Shown here one piece after another: positions 1 through 6,748 of a stretch of 13,638 bases of DNA. The notes beneath the pieces are model-generated. The model searched no databases. It had not been told where the DNA came from and worked only from the letters and a program-made list of their open reading frames with translations. A program made the position numbers and the translations under genes. Source of the DNA: Cytophagaceae bacterium (GTDB lineage: Bacteria > Bacteroidota > Bacteroidia > Cytophagales > Flexibacteraceae); NCBI GenBank assembly GCA_947464365.1, contig CANHWS010000066.1, forward strand, positions 1-13,638, in the 5' to 3' direction. Every line of letters begins with the position of its first letter. The stretch's first letter is position 1.

Positions 1-606
1 CCCAGCAGCCGCAGCATTGCCTACTACAAACACGTCTGGCTCAAGGCCGAAAAATACCCTGAGTGGCTCACCCTAGCCGCTGATGATACCATCTACTGGT
101 ACGTCCTGAAGGCTAAGCAGGTGCCAACCCTCTATGTAGAGGAGCCTTATGTCTATTGGCTACGCCACACGAGCTACAAAGGCTTTGGCAAGGAGAGTTT
201 CCGCTATGGGCTAGGGCAAGGCGAAGGCAAGATCCAGTTCCGGAACTTCGTCAGCACCATCATCGAGACTAGTTTACGCTGGGGTCTGGTCTTGACCCTG
301 CCTGTGCTGTTAGTACTACTTTTGATGGTTGCCTTAGGTGCAAGTGTGCCAACCTTGGTCTGGGTTGGGTTGTTACCGATCCTGTTCTTGCAGCTCACGT
401 TCGGTATGCGTAGCTACCGCTTTGCGTGGCGTAGCTACCAGATGGTCAAGAACGAGAAGTACAACCTTGAGGCTTTCTGGGCTTCGCTTTACTTGACCGA
501 GATCAACCGCTACCAGCACCTCAAGGGTTATTACCAAGGCTATTACACCAAGGATCCTAAAAAGGTCAAAGGTGCGGCGGAGTTGGCCAAAATCTTGGGC
601 AAATAG
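1..606 (+). CDS. Family 2 glycosyltransferase, C-terminal part (5' end outside window)
   Basis: The frame is open from base 1 to a TAG at 604-606, so this is the last ~201 codons of a longer gene; the GTG at 121 is internal. The fragment begins with residues reading SSRSIAYYKHVW and PEWLTLAADD, which resemble the acceptor-side end of GT-A family 2 transferases (consensus like SRSiAFrkevW...pEWLtlaEDt). An FRYGLGQGE stretch follows, like the QxxRW-type region. Two adjacent hydrophobic segments at fragment residues ~94-114 and ~118-135 suggest a membrane hairpin, and the tail is basic and aromatic-rich. Such enzymes move a sugar from a nucleotide or lipid donor to a growing surface glycan at the inner membrane. 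Donor and acceptor cannot be read. It converges on a sugar acyltransferase gene, which fits a glycan-related neighbourhood. The family call is firm; the specific role is unknown. Confidence 0.8.
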   Translation, partial: PSSRSIAYYKHVWLKAEKYPEWLTLAADDTIYWYVLKAKQVPTLYVEEPYVYWLRHTSYKGFGKESFRYGLGQGEGKIQFRNFVSTIIETSLRWGLVLTLPVLLVLLLMVALGASVPTLVWVGLLPILFLQLTFGMRSYRFAWRSYQMVKNEKYNLEAFWASLYLTEINRYQHLKGYYQGYYTKDPKKVKGAAELAKILGK

Positions 607-654
607 GCGCAATCAGCTGGAGGTCAATCCATCGGAATACACTACAAAACAATG

Positions 655-700
655 AACCCCAAGCGCCAGGACATGACCTGATGCTTGGGGTTTGGTTTTT
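655..700 (+). terminator. Rho-independent terminator between convergent genes
   Basis: A perfect 10-bp stem AACCCCAAGC (655-664) / GCTTGGGGTT (683-692) encloses an 18-nt loop that can itself pair CAGG (667-670) with CCTG (677-680). T-rich DNA (tttggttttt, 691-700) follows on the + strand. It lies 49 nt after the glycosyltransferase stop. On the other strand the stem is followed by a weaker T run, so it may also help stop the convergent acyltransferase gene. Confidence 0.75.
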
Positions 701-728
701 GGACTAGGTTACTTAACAGCAGAAGTCT

Positions 729-1361
729 TTATTTCAGTTTGCGGGCTGGCACGCCAACAACGGTGATGCTAGGAGGCACTGGTTTGGTCACGACACTGCC
801 AGCACCAATAACGGCATCATCCCCGACGGTGATCGTGGGCAGGACCGTGCTATGGCTGCCAACAAAGACCCTTTGCCCCAGCTTGCTACCACCTGTGACG
901 GCACTAAAGGTCGCGACGTGGCTAAAGTGGCCCAGCTCACAGTCATGCCCTAAGACGGATTGGCTATCGATGCTGACAAAATCGCCAATCTTGATGTCAG
1001 CGCTCACCACCACATTAGGGCAGATGATGATGCCTTGACCAATGGTGATGTTGCTACCCAAGACAGCTGACGGGTGGATCAGGTTCGTGAACTTGGCCCC
1101 ACGTGCCTGCAGGGCCTTAACACAACGCTCCTTGGCCTGCGGATTGCCGATGGCGCATAAAAAAACGTCATCCGACTTGATTTCGTAGTCGGCTATCGTG
1201 CCGAGGACACCAAGCGGGTAGCGGTAGTTTTGCAAGGCATCAGGGTTGTCATCTAGGAAACCCTTCATGCTAAAGAGGGTATTGTTGCCCGGGTTTTTGG
1301 CGGCCCATTGGTACACCTCGCGGCCAAAACCACCAGCACCTACGATTATTAACTTTTTCAA
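729..1361 (-). CDS. NeuD/PglD-like sugar acyltransferase
   Basis: Left-handed beta-helix acyltransferase of the sialic acid O-acetyltransferase (NeuD) / PglD family, expected to move an acetyl or similar group from acyl-CoA onto a (UDP-)amino sugar. The N-terminal Rossmann-like part starts KKLIIVGAGGFGREV and contains GFLDD, as in the PglD N-domain; about 90 C-terminal residues are hexapeptide repeats. From a start at 1361, the VLGHDC repeat places His139-Asp140 and the HVATFS repeat places His148. These match the catalytic His-Glu and second His of Campylobacter PglD (EHEC...FSHV). The start is uncertain: no ATG is in frame near the domain. TTG at 1361 gives 210 residues and begins right at the domain, while GTG at 1424 would add 21 residues unlike the family. 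It is convergent with the glycosyltransferase. The substrate is unknown. Confidence 0.85.
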   Translation of the reverse strand: MKKLIIVGAGGFGREVYQWAAKNPGNNTLFSMKGFLDDNPDALQNYRYPLGVLGTIADYEIKSDDVFLCAIGNPQAKERCVKALQARGAKFTNLIHPSAVLGSNITIGQGIIICPNVVVSADIKIGDFVSIDSQSVLGHDCELGHFSHVATFSAVTGGSKLGQRVFVGSHSTVLPTITVGDDAVIGAGSVVTKPVPPSITVVGVPARKLK

Positions 1362-1816
1362 AATCCAGAGAGGGGGGGTAAGTCGTATATATGTTGTGAT
1401 GAGCAAAGGCTGGGATTTCAGCACAGATCAACACCACTGTTTTTTTGTTTTGGGGGCAGATTGCTGGGCTGTGTAGACAATAAACGTGCCTGTCTAGCTA
1501 CCCTCGACTGCGGTTCGGTACTAGTTAATGCTGGTTGATGCCTTTTTGGTCGATTATGGCCTATTTGGTATGCCTGACAGCATTCGGCCCTGACATTGAT
1601 GCCGATAGCGGGTCAATAGTAAACACTAAAAACCGTACTCTTGCCAATTCTAGGCTCTAAGGATGCTATTTTGACTCCACTAATACCTAGTAGAAGCAAG
1701 TTTTCAGAACAGCAGTGGTCTGATCTTTGTTATGGTTGTGGTCGGACTGAAGAGCCCTACCAATAACCTAACTCGGTACCAGATTCCTAGCCTAACCAAC
1801 TCAACACATCCCCAAT
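1362..1816. other. Gene-free intergenic region between divergent genes
   Basis: About 455 bases separate the acyltransferase start (-) from msrB (+), and I see no convincing coding frame. The region holds one copy of a ~50-nt degenerate repeat (1530-1580) shared with 7774-7818. It also has a short tandem CTGACA pair at 1574 and 1590, and a GATCTTTG at 1722-1729 that could be a weak -7 box for msrB, 88 nt before its ATG. No tRNA-like or strong hairpin structure was seen. Confidence 0.5.
1530..1580 (+). repeat. Degenerate intergenic repeat, copy 1
   Basis: GCTGGTTGATGCC (1530-1542) is identical at 7774-7786. In both places a T-rich stretch follows (tttttgg here) and then CTGACAG (1574-1580 here, 7812-7818 there). 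The spacing between the two conserved ends differs by six bases, so it is diverged or is a paired-site element. Function unknown. Confidence 0.4.
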
Positions 1817-2317
1817 ATGCGCATCTTTGTGTTGCTGATGACAACTTTGTGGGCCCTAACAGCATGTGCCCAACCCCCCAAAACCACTAGAACCCCTATG
1901 ACCCCAGTGAAAAAAACCGAAGAGGAGTGGAAAAAAACACTCACCGCCGACCAATATCGCGTTCTGCGCGAGAAAGGTACCGAGGCCCCATGGTCGGGCA
2001 AGTTCAACAAACACAAGGAGGATGGGACATTCACCTGTGCGGCTTGTGGTGCTGAGCTTTTCACGAGCAAACAAAAATTCGATAGTGGTTGCGGTTGGCC
2101 TAGCTTTGACGCAGCCATCGACAACAAACGTATCCTCACCGCCAAAGATTATGACCTTGGCTATGCGAGGACAGAGATCATGTGTGCCAACTGTGGCGGA
2201 CACTTAGGCCACGTCTTTGATGACGGCCCTACAGAAACAGGCCTGCGGTACTGCGTCAACTCCGTCTCGATCGACTTCAAAAAAGTGGGTGTCAAGCCAG
2301 TAACGGCAGCTCACTAA
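1817..2317 (+). CDS. msrB: Peptide-methionine (R)-S-oxide reductase MsrB, lipoprotein
   Basis: Reduces the R epimer of methionine sulfoxide in oxidised proteins. The 166-residue product starts with a short hydrophobic signal ending in the lipobox ALTAC, so Cys17 is the likely lipidated residue and the enzyme is probably anchored outside the cytoplasm. The mature part is a complete SelR fold: zinc ligands Cys74/Cys77 (CAAC) and Cys123/Cys126 (CANC), the GCGWPSF motif with Cys92 as probable resolving Cys, the GHLGHVFDDGP motif, and the catalytic Cys146 in RYCVNS. All key residues are present. ATG at 1817 is chosen because the signal sequence begins there. It is a single-gene unit followed by a strong terminator. 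An extracytoplasmic MsrB needs a thiol donor; the TlpA-like protein at 3664-4230 is a possible partner (inference). Confidence 0.93.
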   Translation: MRIFVLLMTTLWALTACAQPPKTTRTPMTPVKKTEEEWKKTLTADQYRVLREKGTEAPWSGKFNKHKEDGTFTCAACGAELFTSKQKFDSGCGWPSFDAAIDNKRILTAKDYDLGYARTEIMCANCGGHLGHVFDDGPTETGLRYCVNSVSIDFKKVGVKPVTAAH

Positions 2318-2395
2318 ATCAAGATAGTTAGTTCCGATAAATCGCGGGGTGCAAAAGGGCAACCTTTCCCCTGTCGTAGCCTGAAAAAAATGACG

Positions 2396-2424
2396 AAAGC
2401 CCCACCAATGGTGGGGCTTTTTTT
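2396..2424 (+). terminator. Strong rho-independent terminator after msrB
   Basis: An 11-bp perfect stem AAAGCCCCACC (2396-2406) / GGTGGGGCTTT (2410-2420) with a 3-nt loop runs into seven T residues (2418-2424). An A-rich run lies on the 5' side (2383-2389), so on the minus strand the hairpin is also followed by a T-rich stretch, and it may serve both msrB and the convergent peptidase gene. Confidence 0.9.
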
Positions 2425-2478
2425 GATGTAATGCGAGGTACTTGATTGTCCCTAATCAACCTTGGCATTATTTGATAT

Positions 2479-2511
2479 GCGATCGGTCGGGCTCCATTCT
2501 TGGCCGATTGC
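2479..2511 (-). other. Stem-loop just after the M42 peptidase stop codon
   Basis: GCGATCGG (2479-2486) can pair with CCGATTGC (2504-2511), 8 bp with one G-T wobble and a 17-nt loop. It begins 3 nt past the peptidase stop on the minus strand. It lacks a T tract, so it may be an mRNA 3'-end stabiliser rather than a true terminator, or chance. Confidence 0.3.
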
Positions 2512-2513
2512 TA

Positions 2514-3584
2514 CTACTTGATGTACCTAAAATCCTGCCCTGGGGTTAGGCTCAGCAGGCTTTGGTAGATCAGGTCGATCACCCGCTGGACGTCCTCTTT
2601 ATTGACGGTCTCGACAGTGGTATGCATGTACTTTAACGGCAGGCTGATCAGGGCAGAGGCGATACCACCACTGCTATAAGCGAAGGCATCAGTGTCGGTA
2701 CCAGTCGCACGGCTGGCTGCCGCCCGCTGGATCGGGATATTATTCGCCTGAGCCGCTTCGATGATGTGTTTCAGCAGATTGTTCTGGACTGCAGGGCCAT
2801 AAGTCAGCACTGGCCCAAGCCCGCATTTGATGTCGCCTTGCTCGATTTTTTTGTACATCGGGCTGGCAGTATCATGGGTAACGTCGGTAATGATGGCCAC
2901 GTCTGGTTTGATCCTGGCGGCAATCATTTCGGCACCACGAAGGCCAACTTCCTCTTGCACAGCATTGACAACATATAGCCCGAACCCGAGCTTGTTTCCT
3001 TCTTCGTGCAGCTTGCGTGCCACCTGGGCGATCATGAAACCACCGATGCGGTTGTCGAGCGCACGGCCAGTGTAGTACTTGTCATTCAGCTCCATCAACT
3101 CATCGCGGAACGTGACAACGGTGCCAACATGGATTCCTTTCTCTAATACCTCTGCCTTGTTGGCGCAGCCAAGGTCCACAAAGATATTTTCGACCTTCGG
3201 GGCTTCGTCCTTCTCGACCTTACGGACATGGATAGCTGGCCAACCAAAGATGCCATAAACTGGTCCGTTGTCCCCGTGCAGTACTGCTCGCATACTTGGG
3301 GCGATAAGGGCATCGCTACCACCGTTGCGCCGTAGGTAGAGGTAGCCTTCCTCCGTGATGTAGTTCACGAACCAGCTGATCTCATCCGCATGCGCCTCGA
3401 TCACGACCTTGTACGGGGCCTCCGGGTTGATCACCCCGACTACGGTGCCGTATGTGTCCGTAAAGTAGCTATCGATGTAGGGACGGATATAGTCCAGCCA
3501 AATCTGCTGCCCTGCAGTCTCGAACCCAGTGGGCGAAAAGGCGTTCAGATAGGCACTGAGGAATGCTTGGGCATGCTGGTCCAT
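2514..3584 (-). CDS. M42 family metallo-aminopeptidase
   Basis: Cytoplasmic M42 peptidase (glutamyl aminopeptidase / tetrahedral aminopeptidase type, often misnamed endoglucanase), which trims short peptides from their N-terminus. At 356 residues it has the usual family length, and no signal peptide is visible. The two-metal site is complete: His65 and Asp67 (AHADE, with Glu68), bridging Asp177 (ALDNR), the Glu211-Glu212 pair (VQEEVG; general base and metal ligand), Asp234 (ITDVTHD) and His321 (KYMHTTVE). The start ATG at 3584 gives a normal N-terminus ending in SPTGFE, which is typical of the family. It lies 79 nt downstream of the TlpA-like gene on the same strand, so they may be co-transcribed. 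A GCTATCTTGC about 45 nt before its ATG could be a separate weak promoter. Confidence 0.93.
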   Translation of the reverse strand: MDQHAQAFLSAYLNAFSPTGFETAGQQIWLDYIRPYIDSYFTDTYGTVVGVINPEAPYKVVIEAHADEISWFVNYITEEGYLYLRRNGGSDALIAPSMRAVLHGDNGPVYGIFGWPAIHVRKVEKDEAPKVENIFVDLGCANKAEVLEKGIHVGTVVTFRDELMELNDKYYTGRALDNRIGGFMIAQVARKLHEEGNKLGFGLYVVNAVQEEVGLRGAEMIAARIKPDVAIITDVTHDTASPMYKKIEQGDIKCGLGPVLTYGPAVQNNLLKHIIEAAQANNIPIQRAAASRATGTDTDAFAYSSGGIASALISLPLKYMHTTVETVNKEDVQRVIDLIYQSLLSLTPGQDFRYIK

Positions 3585-3663
3585 ATTAAGGGGCAGGGGC
3601 TAGGCGTCTGTAATGATGTCAGTGCGCAAGATAGCGATGCCCGCCAACACAAAACAACCGTGC

Positions 3664-4230
3664 CTACTTAAGGCCCAATTTCTTGAGCATTTCGGCCTCG
3701 TCAATCGAGGTAAGGCCCCCAAGGTGGAAATAGATCACCTCGTTGTTTTTGATGATGTAATGCTGCGGGATGGCATCGGCAATGCGCTCGCCCTTGGTTT
3801 TAGCATATAAGTAAGGCAGCGCCTCGGCAATGTTGCGGCTCAGTGCCAGCTCATAGTCAAAGCTGAGTTTGCCTTCACGGCGTTTCCAGAACTCGGTTAC
3901 GGTGGCTTCGTCTTCGCTGGTGGCCCCAATGAAGCGGATTTTTTTGCCTTTTGCCTTGGCCACAATACCATTTAGGCTCGGGATCTCACGGATGCAAGGC
4001 CCGCACCAAGTAGCCCAGATATTGATGACAGCCACATAATCCTTTTTGACATCGATTTTGGCATCTGCCAAGATGGGCGCCAGTTGGTCTGCCGGTAGGA
4101 TGATCCCGCCTGCTTTGCTTGTGCTGCTTGTTTTGATTGCTTGGGCAGGCTTCAGCTGGCCATAGCCTACGATGCCAAGCATGATCGCTATCAGGACGGC
4201 AAATGCGATCGTTAGTTTCTGGAATGTCAT
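3664..4230 (-). CDS. TlpA-like thioredoxin-fold protein
   Basis: Thiol-disulfide oxidoreductase of the TlpA/ResA type, anchored to the membrane and facing the periplasm. Residues ~6-24 form one hydrophobic segment (signal anchor) and a Ser/Lys-rich linker follows. The thioredoxin fold starts near residue 40, with the redox motif WCGPC (Cys76, Cys79) after INIWAT and the cis-Pro at Pro155 in AIPQHY. At 188 residues it is a normal single-domain length. I start at ATG 4230 because it opens directly on the membrane segment; an in-frame upstream ATG at 4350 would add 40 polar residues that spoil the signal and is probably untranslated. Likely jobs are reducing cysteines of periplasmic proteins or supporting cytochrome maturation. 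The partner is not identifiable, though a lipoprotein MsrB is encoded 1.3 kb away. Confidence 0.88.
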   Translation of the reverse strand: MTFQKLTIAFAVLIAIMLGIVGYGQLKPAQAIKTSSTSKAGGIILPADQLAPILADAKIDVKKDYVAVINIWATWCGPCIREIPSLNGIVAKAKGKKIRFIGATSEDEATVTEFWKRREGKLSFDYELALSRNIAEALPYLYAKTKGERIADAIPQHYIIKNNEVIYFHLGGLTSIDEAEMLKKLGLK

Positions 4231-4433
4231 GGTGGTGTGATGTTTGTGAGGCAAGGTAGTCAATATTTTTGGTGCAAAACGGATGCTACTGTAGTGGTTG
4301 CCATCAAATAACGGTCGGATTTGAGACTTTACACCTATGAGACTAGACATGCATAGGACTAATGCTTAGATATGCTATTAAAATGGAGGTGATTGAATAG
4401 CTAAATGCTTTCCAAACCAAGGATAACATCCGA

Positions 4434-5189
4434 TCAAATCGGAAAATTTGGCCGATCAATTGGTAGATGGCCATTTTGTGAGTCAAATGCCTCTAATGCT
4501 GTGTTGGGGAAAGCCTCCAGAATAACCTGCAATAGTCTGGGAATATCTTCAAACTCCTTGTACCAAATAGAAAAAAATCCATTTGCATTTACTGTTTGCT
4601 TTAGGCAATCTATGTAGGCCAAACGCTGGTTCTCTTCTGTCAATACGTTCCAAAGTCGTTTTTGATGTTGGGCAGCCTCATAAACTAAATGTCGATTTAA
4701 CCAACGGTCATCCCGATGGGCATCGTCATCACCAGCTTCTCGCTCAACCTGATCCAGCTTAAAAATCCGGATGACAGTCTGCGCCTTTGCTTTTTGGACT
4801 TCATCTAATTGGGTACTTGGTACAGGTATGCAGGCCGCCCTTTTGGTATAAATGCTATGAAACCGAACTGTATATTCAAAGATAATATGGGTGTTATGGT
4901 AGGTAGGCAGGTAGTGGTTTGTGTGATTGTATTCTTTGTCGCTTTTATAGGTATTACAGTTAGAACAAGCAAGGACCAAGTTGCTAAAATCAAGAGGATC
5001 AACTTCGGAATTAACCTGGGCCACAATGTGATCAACGGGTTTTGGTCCACCAGAAATCCGAATGTTGCAATAGGCACAATGTGGCCCATAGGCTTTTAGT
5101 AAATCATCACGCCAATCTTGGTAGGTATTGACCGTTATTTTATTGCCATCTTTATCTTTAGGTGTTGGCTGGAGCGTAATAGGGCGCAT
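4434..5189 (-). CDS. ptuB-like: HNH endonuclease, PtuB-like (Septu-type defence)
   Basis: A 251-residue nuclease with an HNH / zinc-finger core near the N-terminus: Cys38-x2-Cys41 (CAYC), Asp53-His54 (DHI), Asn70 in FSNLVLAC, Cys75-x2-Cys78, Asn79 and Lys82. This is the arrangement of small HNH proteins partnered with AAA ATPases (TIGR02646 / PtuB group). His54 would be the general base, and the third HNH position appears to be Asn79. After the core, residues ~110-251 are mostly helical and polar with no motif I recognise. The ATG at 5189 lies 14 nt after the ATPase stop, so the two are almost surely one transcript. In Septu the ATPase and HNH protein form one complex that cleaves nucleic acid during phage infection (established for the family). 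Local DNA is AT-rich, suggesting transfer. The nuclease call is firm; the Septu assignment is likely. Confidence 0.82.
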   Translation of the reverse strand: MRPITLQPTPKDKDGNKITVNTYQDWRDDLLKAYGPHCAYCNIRISGGPKPVDHIVAQVNSEVDPLDFSNLVLACSNCNTYKSDKEYNHTNHYLPTYHNTHIIFEYTVRFHSIYTKRAACIPVPSTQLDEVQKAKAQTVIRIFKLDQVEREAGDDDAHRDDRWLNRHLVYEAAQHQKRLWNVLTEENQRLAYIDCLKQTVNANGFFSIWYKEFEDIPRLLQVILEAFPNTALEAFDSQNGHLPIDRPNFPI

Positions 5190-5203
5190 AGTAAGAGCTG
5201 CGT

Positions 5204-6571
5204 CTAAAGCAGGTTTTTGGCAATACGTTCCATTTTGAGCATGGCCCTAAGCCCAGGATCATTGATGCCGTTTTCAAAGTCAACAAGTTTCTTGGTCCAA
5301 ACAGCTTTTTCTGTATTGGTAGCTTGTTCAGCATTTGTCAAGAGCTCACCATAGCTCAAATACTCCTTTTCGGCAGCAACATTTGCACTTGAAAAAGGGC
5401 TCTCCATTCCAATCAATTCGACAGATACCTCCTCAAGGCTCATATCTTGGGGATTTGGGACTAACTGTTTATGCTTTTGTTCCTCATTCATTTGGCTGCT
5501 TGTGACGGACTCAAGTTTTATCTTGCCCACAATATTACCAAACCGATCTTCAAGTCGTATCAGCATATCTGACTTAAGGCTTTGAACTATGTAGGGCGAA
5601 TGGGTGGTGGCCACAAACTGAATCTTTGGAAATGCACCTATTAACAGGGCAACAACATCTTCCTGCCAGCTAGGATGCAAATGAATATCCAATTCGTCTA
5701 TCATAACGATTCCCCTAGCCTGGTTGACAGCCTCTTTGCCTAGGTGCCCATTGAGTGTGATGCAGCGAAATGCAAGCTCTGCTACCATCTCGATCATCAT
5801 CTGCATACCATCGCTTAATAACTCTAGTGGTATATTCTTGACAACCTGTCCATGTTGGTTGATATTAAATCGCAAACCTTTGCGGGTGACGATTACATCA
5901 TTGTTTGTTTCGAGAAAAGGGATGGCTTTTACGATTGTTTCTTTAAATGCTACCAACCAATCTTTGTGCTCCACATTTGTGTCCTCATCAATCCAGTCTA
6001 ACCAAGAGCTATACAAAAACTTTGAGACCTTCATATTGTCCCAAGCATAATATCCATGAAGAAAGATTTTCCGGCCTGTTATCTTCGTGTCATTGTGCAC
6101 ATTGCCAGCACCTTTTAGCCGATCCACGCCAAAAAAAGCAATTACAGGCGCCTGCACATCAGTTCGCCCCTCTGCTGAAATTTGCTCTGCAAGCCTGAGC
6201 CCCATACGTTTTGCTGGCCCTACATGTTCATCACTAGCAGTGGTCCGAGCAACAAAGGTGGGCCTTTCGCGTCGGAAAGGGGTCTGTGCTTGCCCATACC
6301 AATCCCATTGTCGGGCCTCGACGATTGTAGGTGTTGCATACCCGTCAAGGCTCGAGAAATCTACTTGCCGAATCTCACTATCAACGATGTGCCGTTTGCT
6401 AGTATCCTTAACTCCCAAAATGTAAGCGCCACAGGCGACACGCAATGCATGCAAGATTGTACTCTTGCCCATGCCATTATCCCCTATCACAACTGTAAAG
6501 TGAGGGTGCAGAACAAAAGATGCTTCCTGGATATTTCGAAAGTTTCTTATGTACAACTCATTGATGCGCAT
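5204..6571 (-). CDS. ptuA-like: AAA/ABC-type ATPase, PtuA-like (Septu-type defence)
   Basis: A 455-residue RecF/SMC-like ATPase, upstream partner of the HNH nuclease. The N-terminus (MRINELYIRNFRNI) is the typical opening of this class. Walker A is GDNGMGKST (residues 30-38), the ABC-signature-like LSDGMQ is at 252-257, Walker B is GIVMIDELDIHLHP (287-300) and the switch His is His324 in ATTHSP. All ATPase elements are present. No long coiled coil, TOPRIM or helicase domain is visible, so it is not an OLD or Gabija GajA protein. The C-terminal ~110 residues are helical and charged. With an HNH gene 14 nt downstream, the best fit is PtuA of Septu, where the ATPase controls the nuclease. No reverse transcriptase is nearby, which argues against an Ec78-type retron. 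A clear Bacteroidota-type promoter precedes it (6594-6625). It is shorter than some PtuA proteins I recall, so a sister family is possible. Confidence 0.82.
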   Translation of the reverse strand: MRINELYIRNFRNIQEASFVLHPHFTVVIGDNGMGKSTILHALRVACGAYILGVKDTSKRHIVDSEIRQVDFSSLDGYATPTIVEARQWDWYGQAQTPFRRERPTFVARTTASDEHVGPAKRMGLRLAEQISAEGRTDVQAPVIAFFGVDRLKGAGNVHNDTKITGRKIFLHGYYAWDNMKVSKFLYSSWLDWIDEDTNVEHKDWLVAFKETIVKAIPFLETNNDVIVTRKGLRFNINQHGQVVKNIPLELLSDGMQMMIEMVAELAFRCITLNGHLGKEAVNQARGIVMIDELDIHLHPSWQEDVVALLIGAFPKIQFVATTHSPYIVQSLKSDMLIRLEDRFGNIVGKIKLESVTSSQMNEEQKHKQLVPNPQDMSLEEVSVELIGMESPFSSANVAAEKEYLSYGELLTNAEQATNTEKAVWTKKLVDFENGINDPGLRAMLKMERIAKNLL

Positions 6572-6593
6572 GATGTGCTATTTGTCCTGGCAT

Positions 6594-6625
6594 CAAACAT
6601 ACCATGGTTAACCCAGAAAATCAAA
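6594..6625 (-). promoter_or_regulatory. Bacteroidota-type promoter of the ATPase/HNH operon
   Basis: Read on the minus strand, TTTG (6625-6622) is followed after exactly 20 nt by TATGTTTG (6601-6594). This is a full match to the Bacteroidota primary sigma consensus TTTG-N~20-TAnnTTTG. Transcription would begin near 6587 and give a leader of about 16 nt before the ATG at 6571. Confidence 0.65.
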
Positions 6626-6630
6626 CACCC

Positions 6631-6649
6631 CTGCATGCAGTCTTTGCAG
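6631..6649. promoter_or_regulatory. Palindrome upstream of the defence-operon promoter
   Basis: CTGCATGCAG (6631-6640) is a perfect 10-bp palindrome. A further TGCAG half-site lies at 6645-6649. The block sits 5 nt upstream of the -33 box of the ATPase/HNH promoter and about 90 nt upstream of the DUF423 gene's -7 box, a position suited to an operator. No regulator gene is in the window; the role is inferred from position only. Confidence 0.3.
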
Positions 6650-6735
6650 TAGCTCAGATATGGCACCTCGAGCTGCCTGATACCAATTCATTCTTCATGT
6701 AACCTAAACCTTCATCACCCCACCCCCAAACCCCT

Positions 6736-6743
6736 TATCTTTG
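6736..6743 (+). promoter_or_regulatory. -7 promoter box of the DUF423 gene
   Basis: TATCTTTG exactly matches TAnnTTTG, and the ATG follows 5 nt later (6749). The transcript would therefore be leaderless or nearly so. No TTTG is present at the expected -33 position. Confidence 0.4.
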
Positions 6744-6748
6744 CCCCC

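Noticed and set aside
1362..1424. 21-residue extension of the first NeuD-like protein from a GTG at 1424
   Set aside because: The family's Rossmann domain begins within a few residues of the start; the second NeuD-like protein, also 210 residues, confirms the shorter form.
1801..2203. Two minus-strand open frames opposite msrB
   Set aside because: They are shadows of a complete MsrB with all zinc and catalytic Cys residues; their translations show no family features.
4231..4350. 40-residue N-terminal extension of the TlpA-like protein from an ATG at 4350
   Set aside because: It would put a polar, His-rich stretch before the membrane segment; the ATG at 4230 gives a normal signal anchor.
4361..4410. 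Inverted repeat GCTATT/AATAGC (4374-4379, 4396-4401) and direct repeat AATGCTT at the downstream edge of the ATPase/HNH cassette, as terminator or insertion scar
   Set aside because: The stem is only 6 bp with a 16-nt loop and no T tract, and the 7-bp direct repeat has no matching copy seen at the other edge.
5724..6652. Several plus-strand open frames opposite the ATPase gene
   Set aside because: All are antisense to an intact ATPase with Walker motifs, and they are low-quality, Ser/Cys-rich translations.
6572..6748. Retron-type noncoding RNA or reverse transcriptase upstream of the ATPase
   Set aside because: HNH/ATPase pairs can be retron effectors, but this 177-nt gap has no long stem structure and no reverse transcriptase lies in the window.
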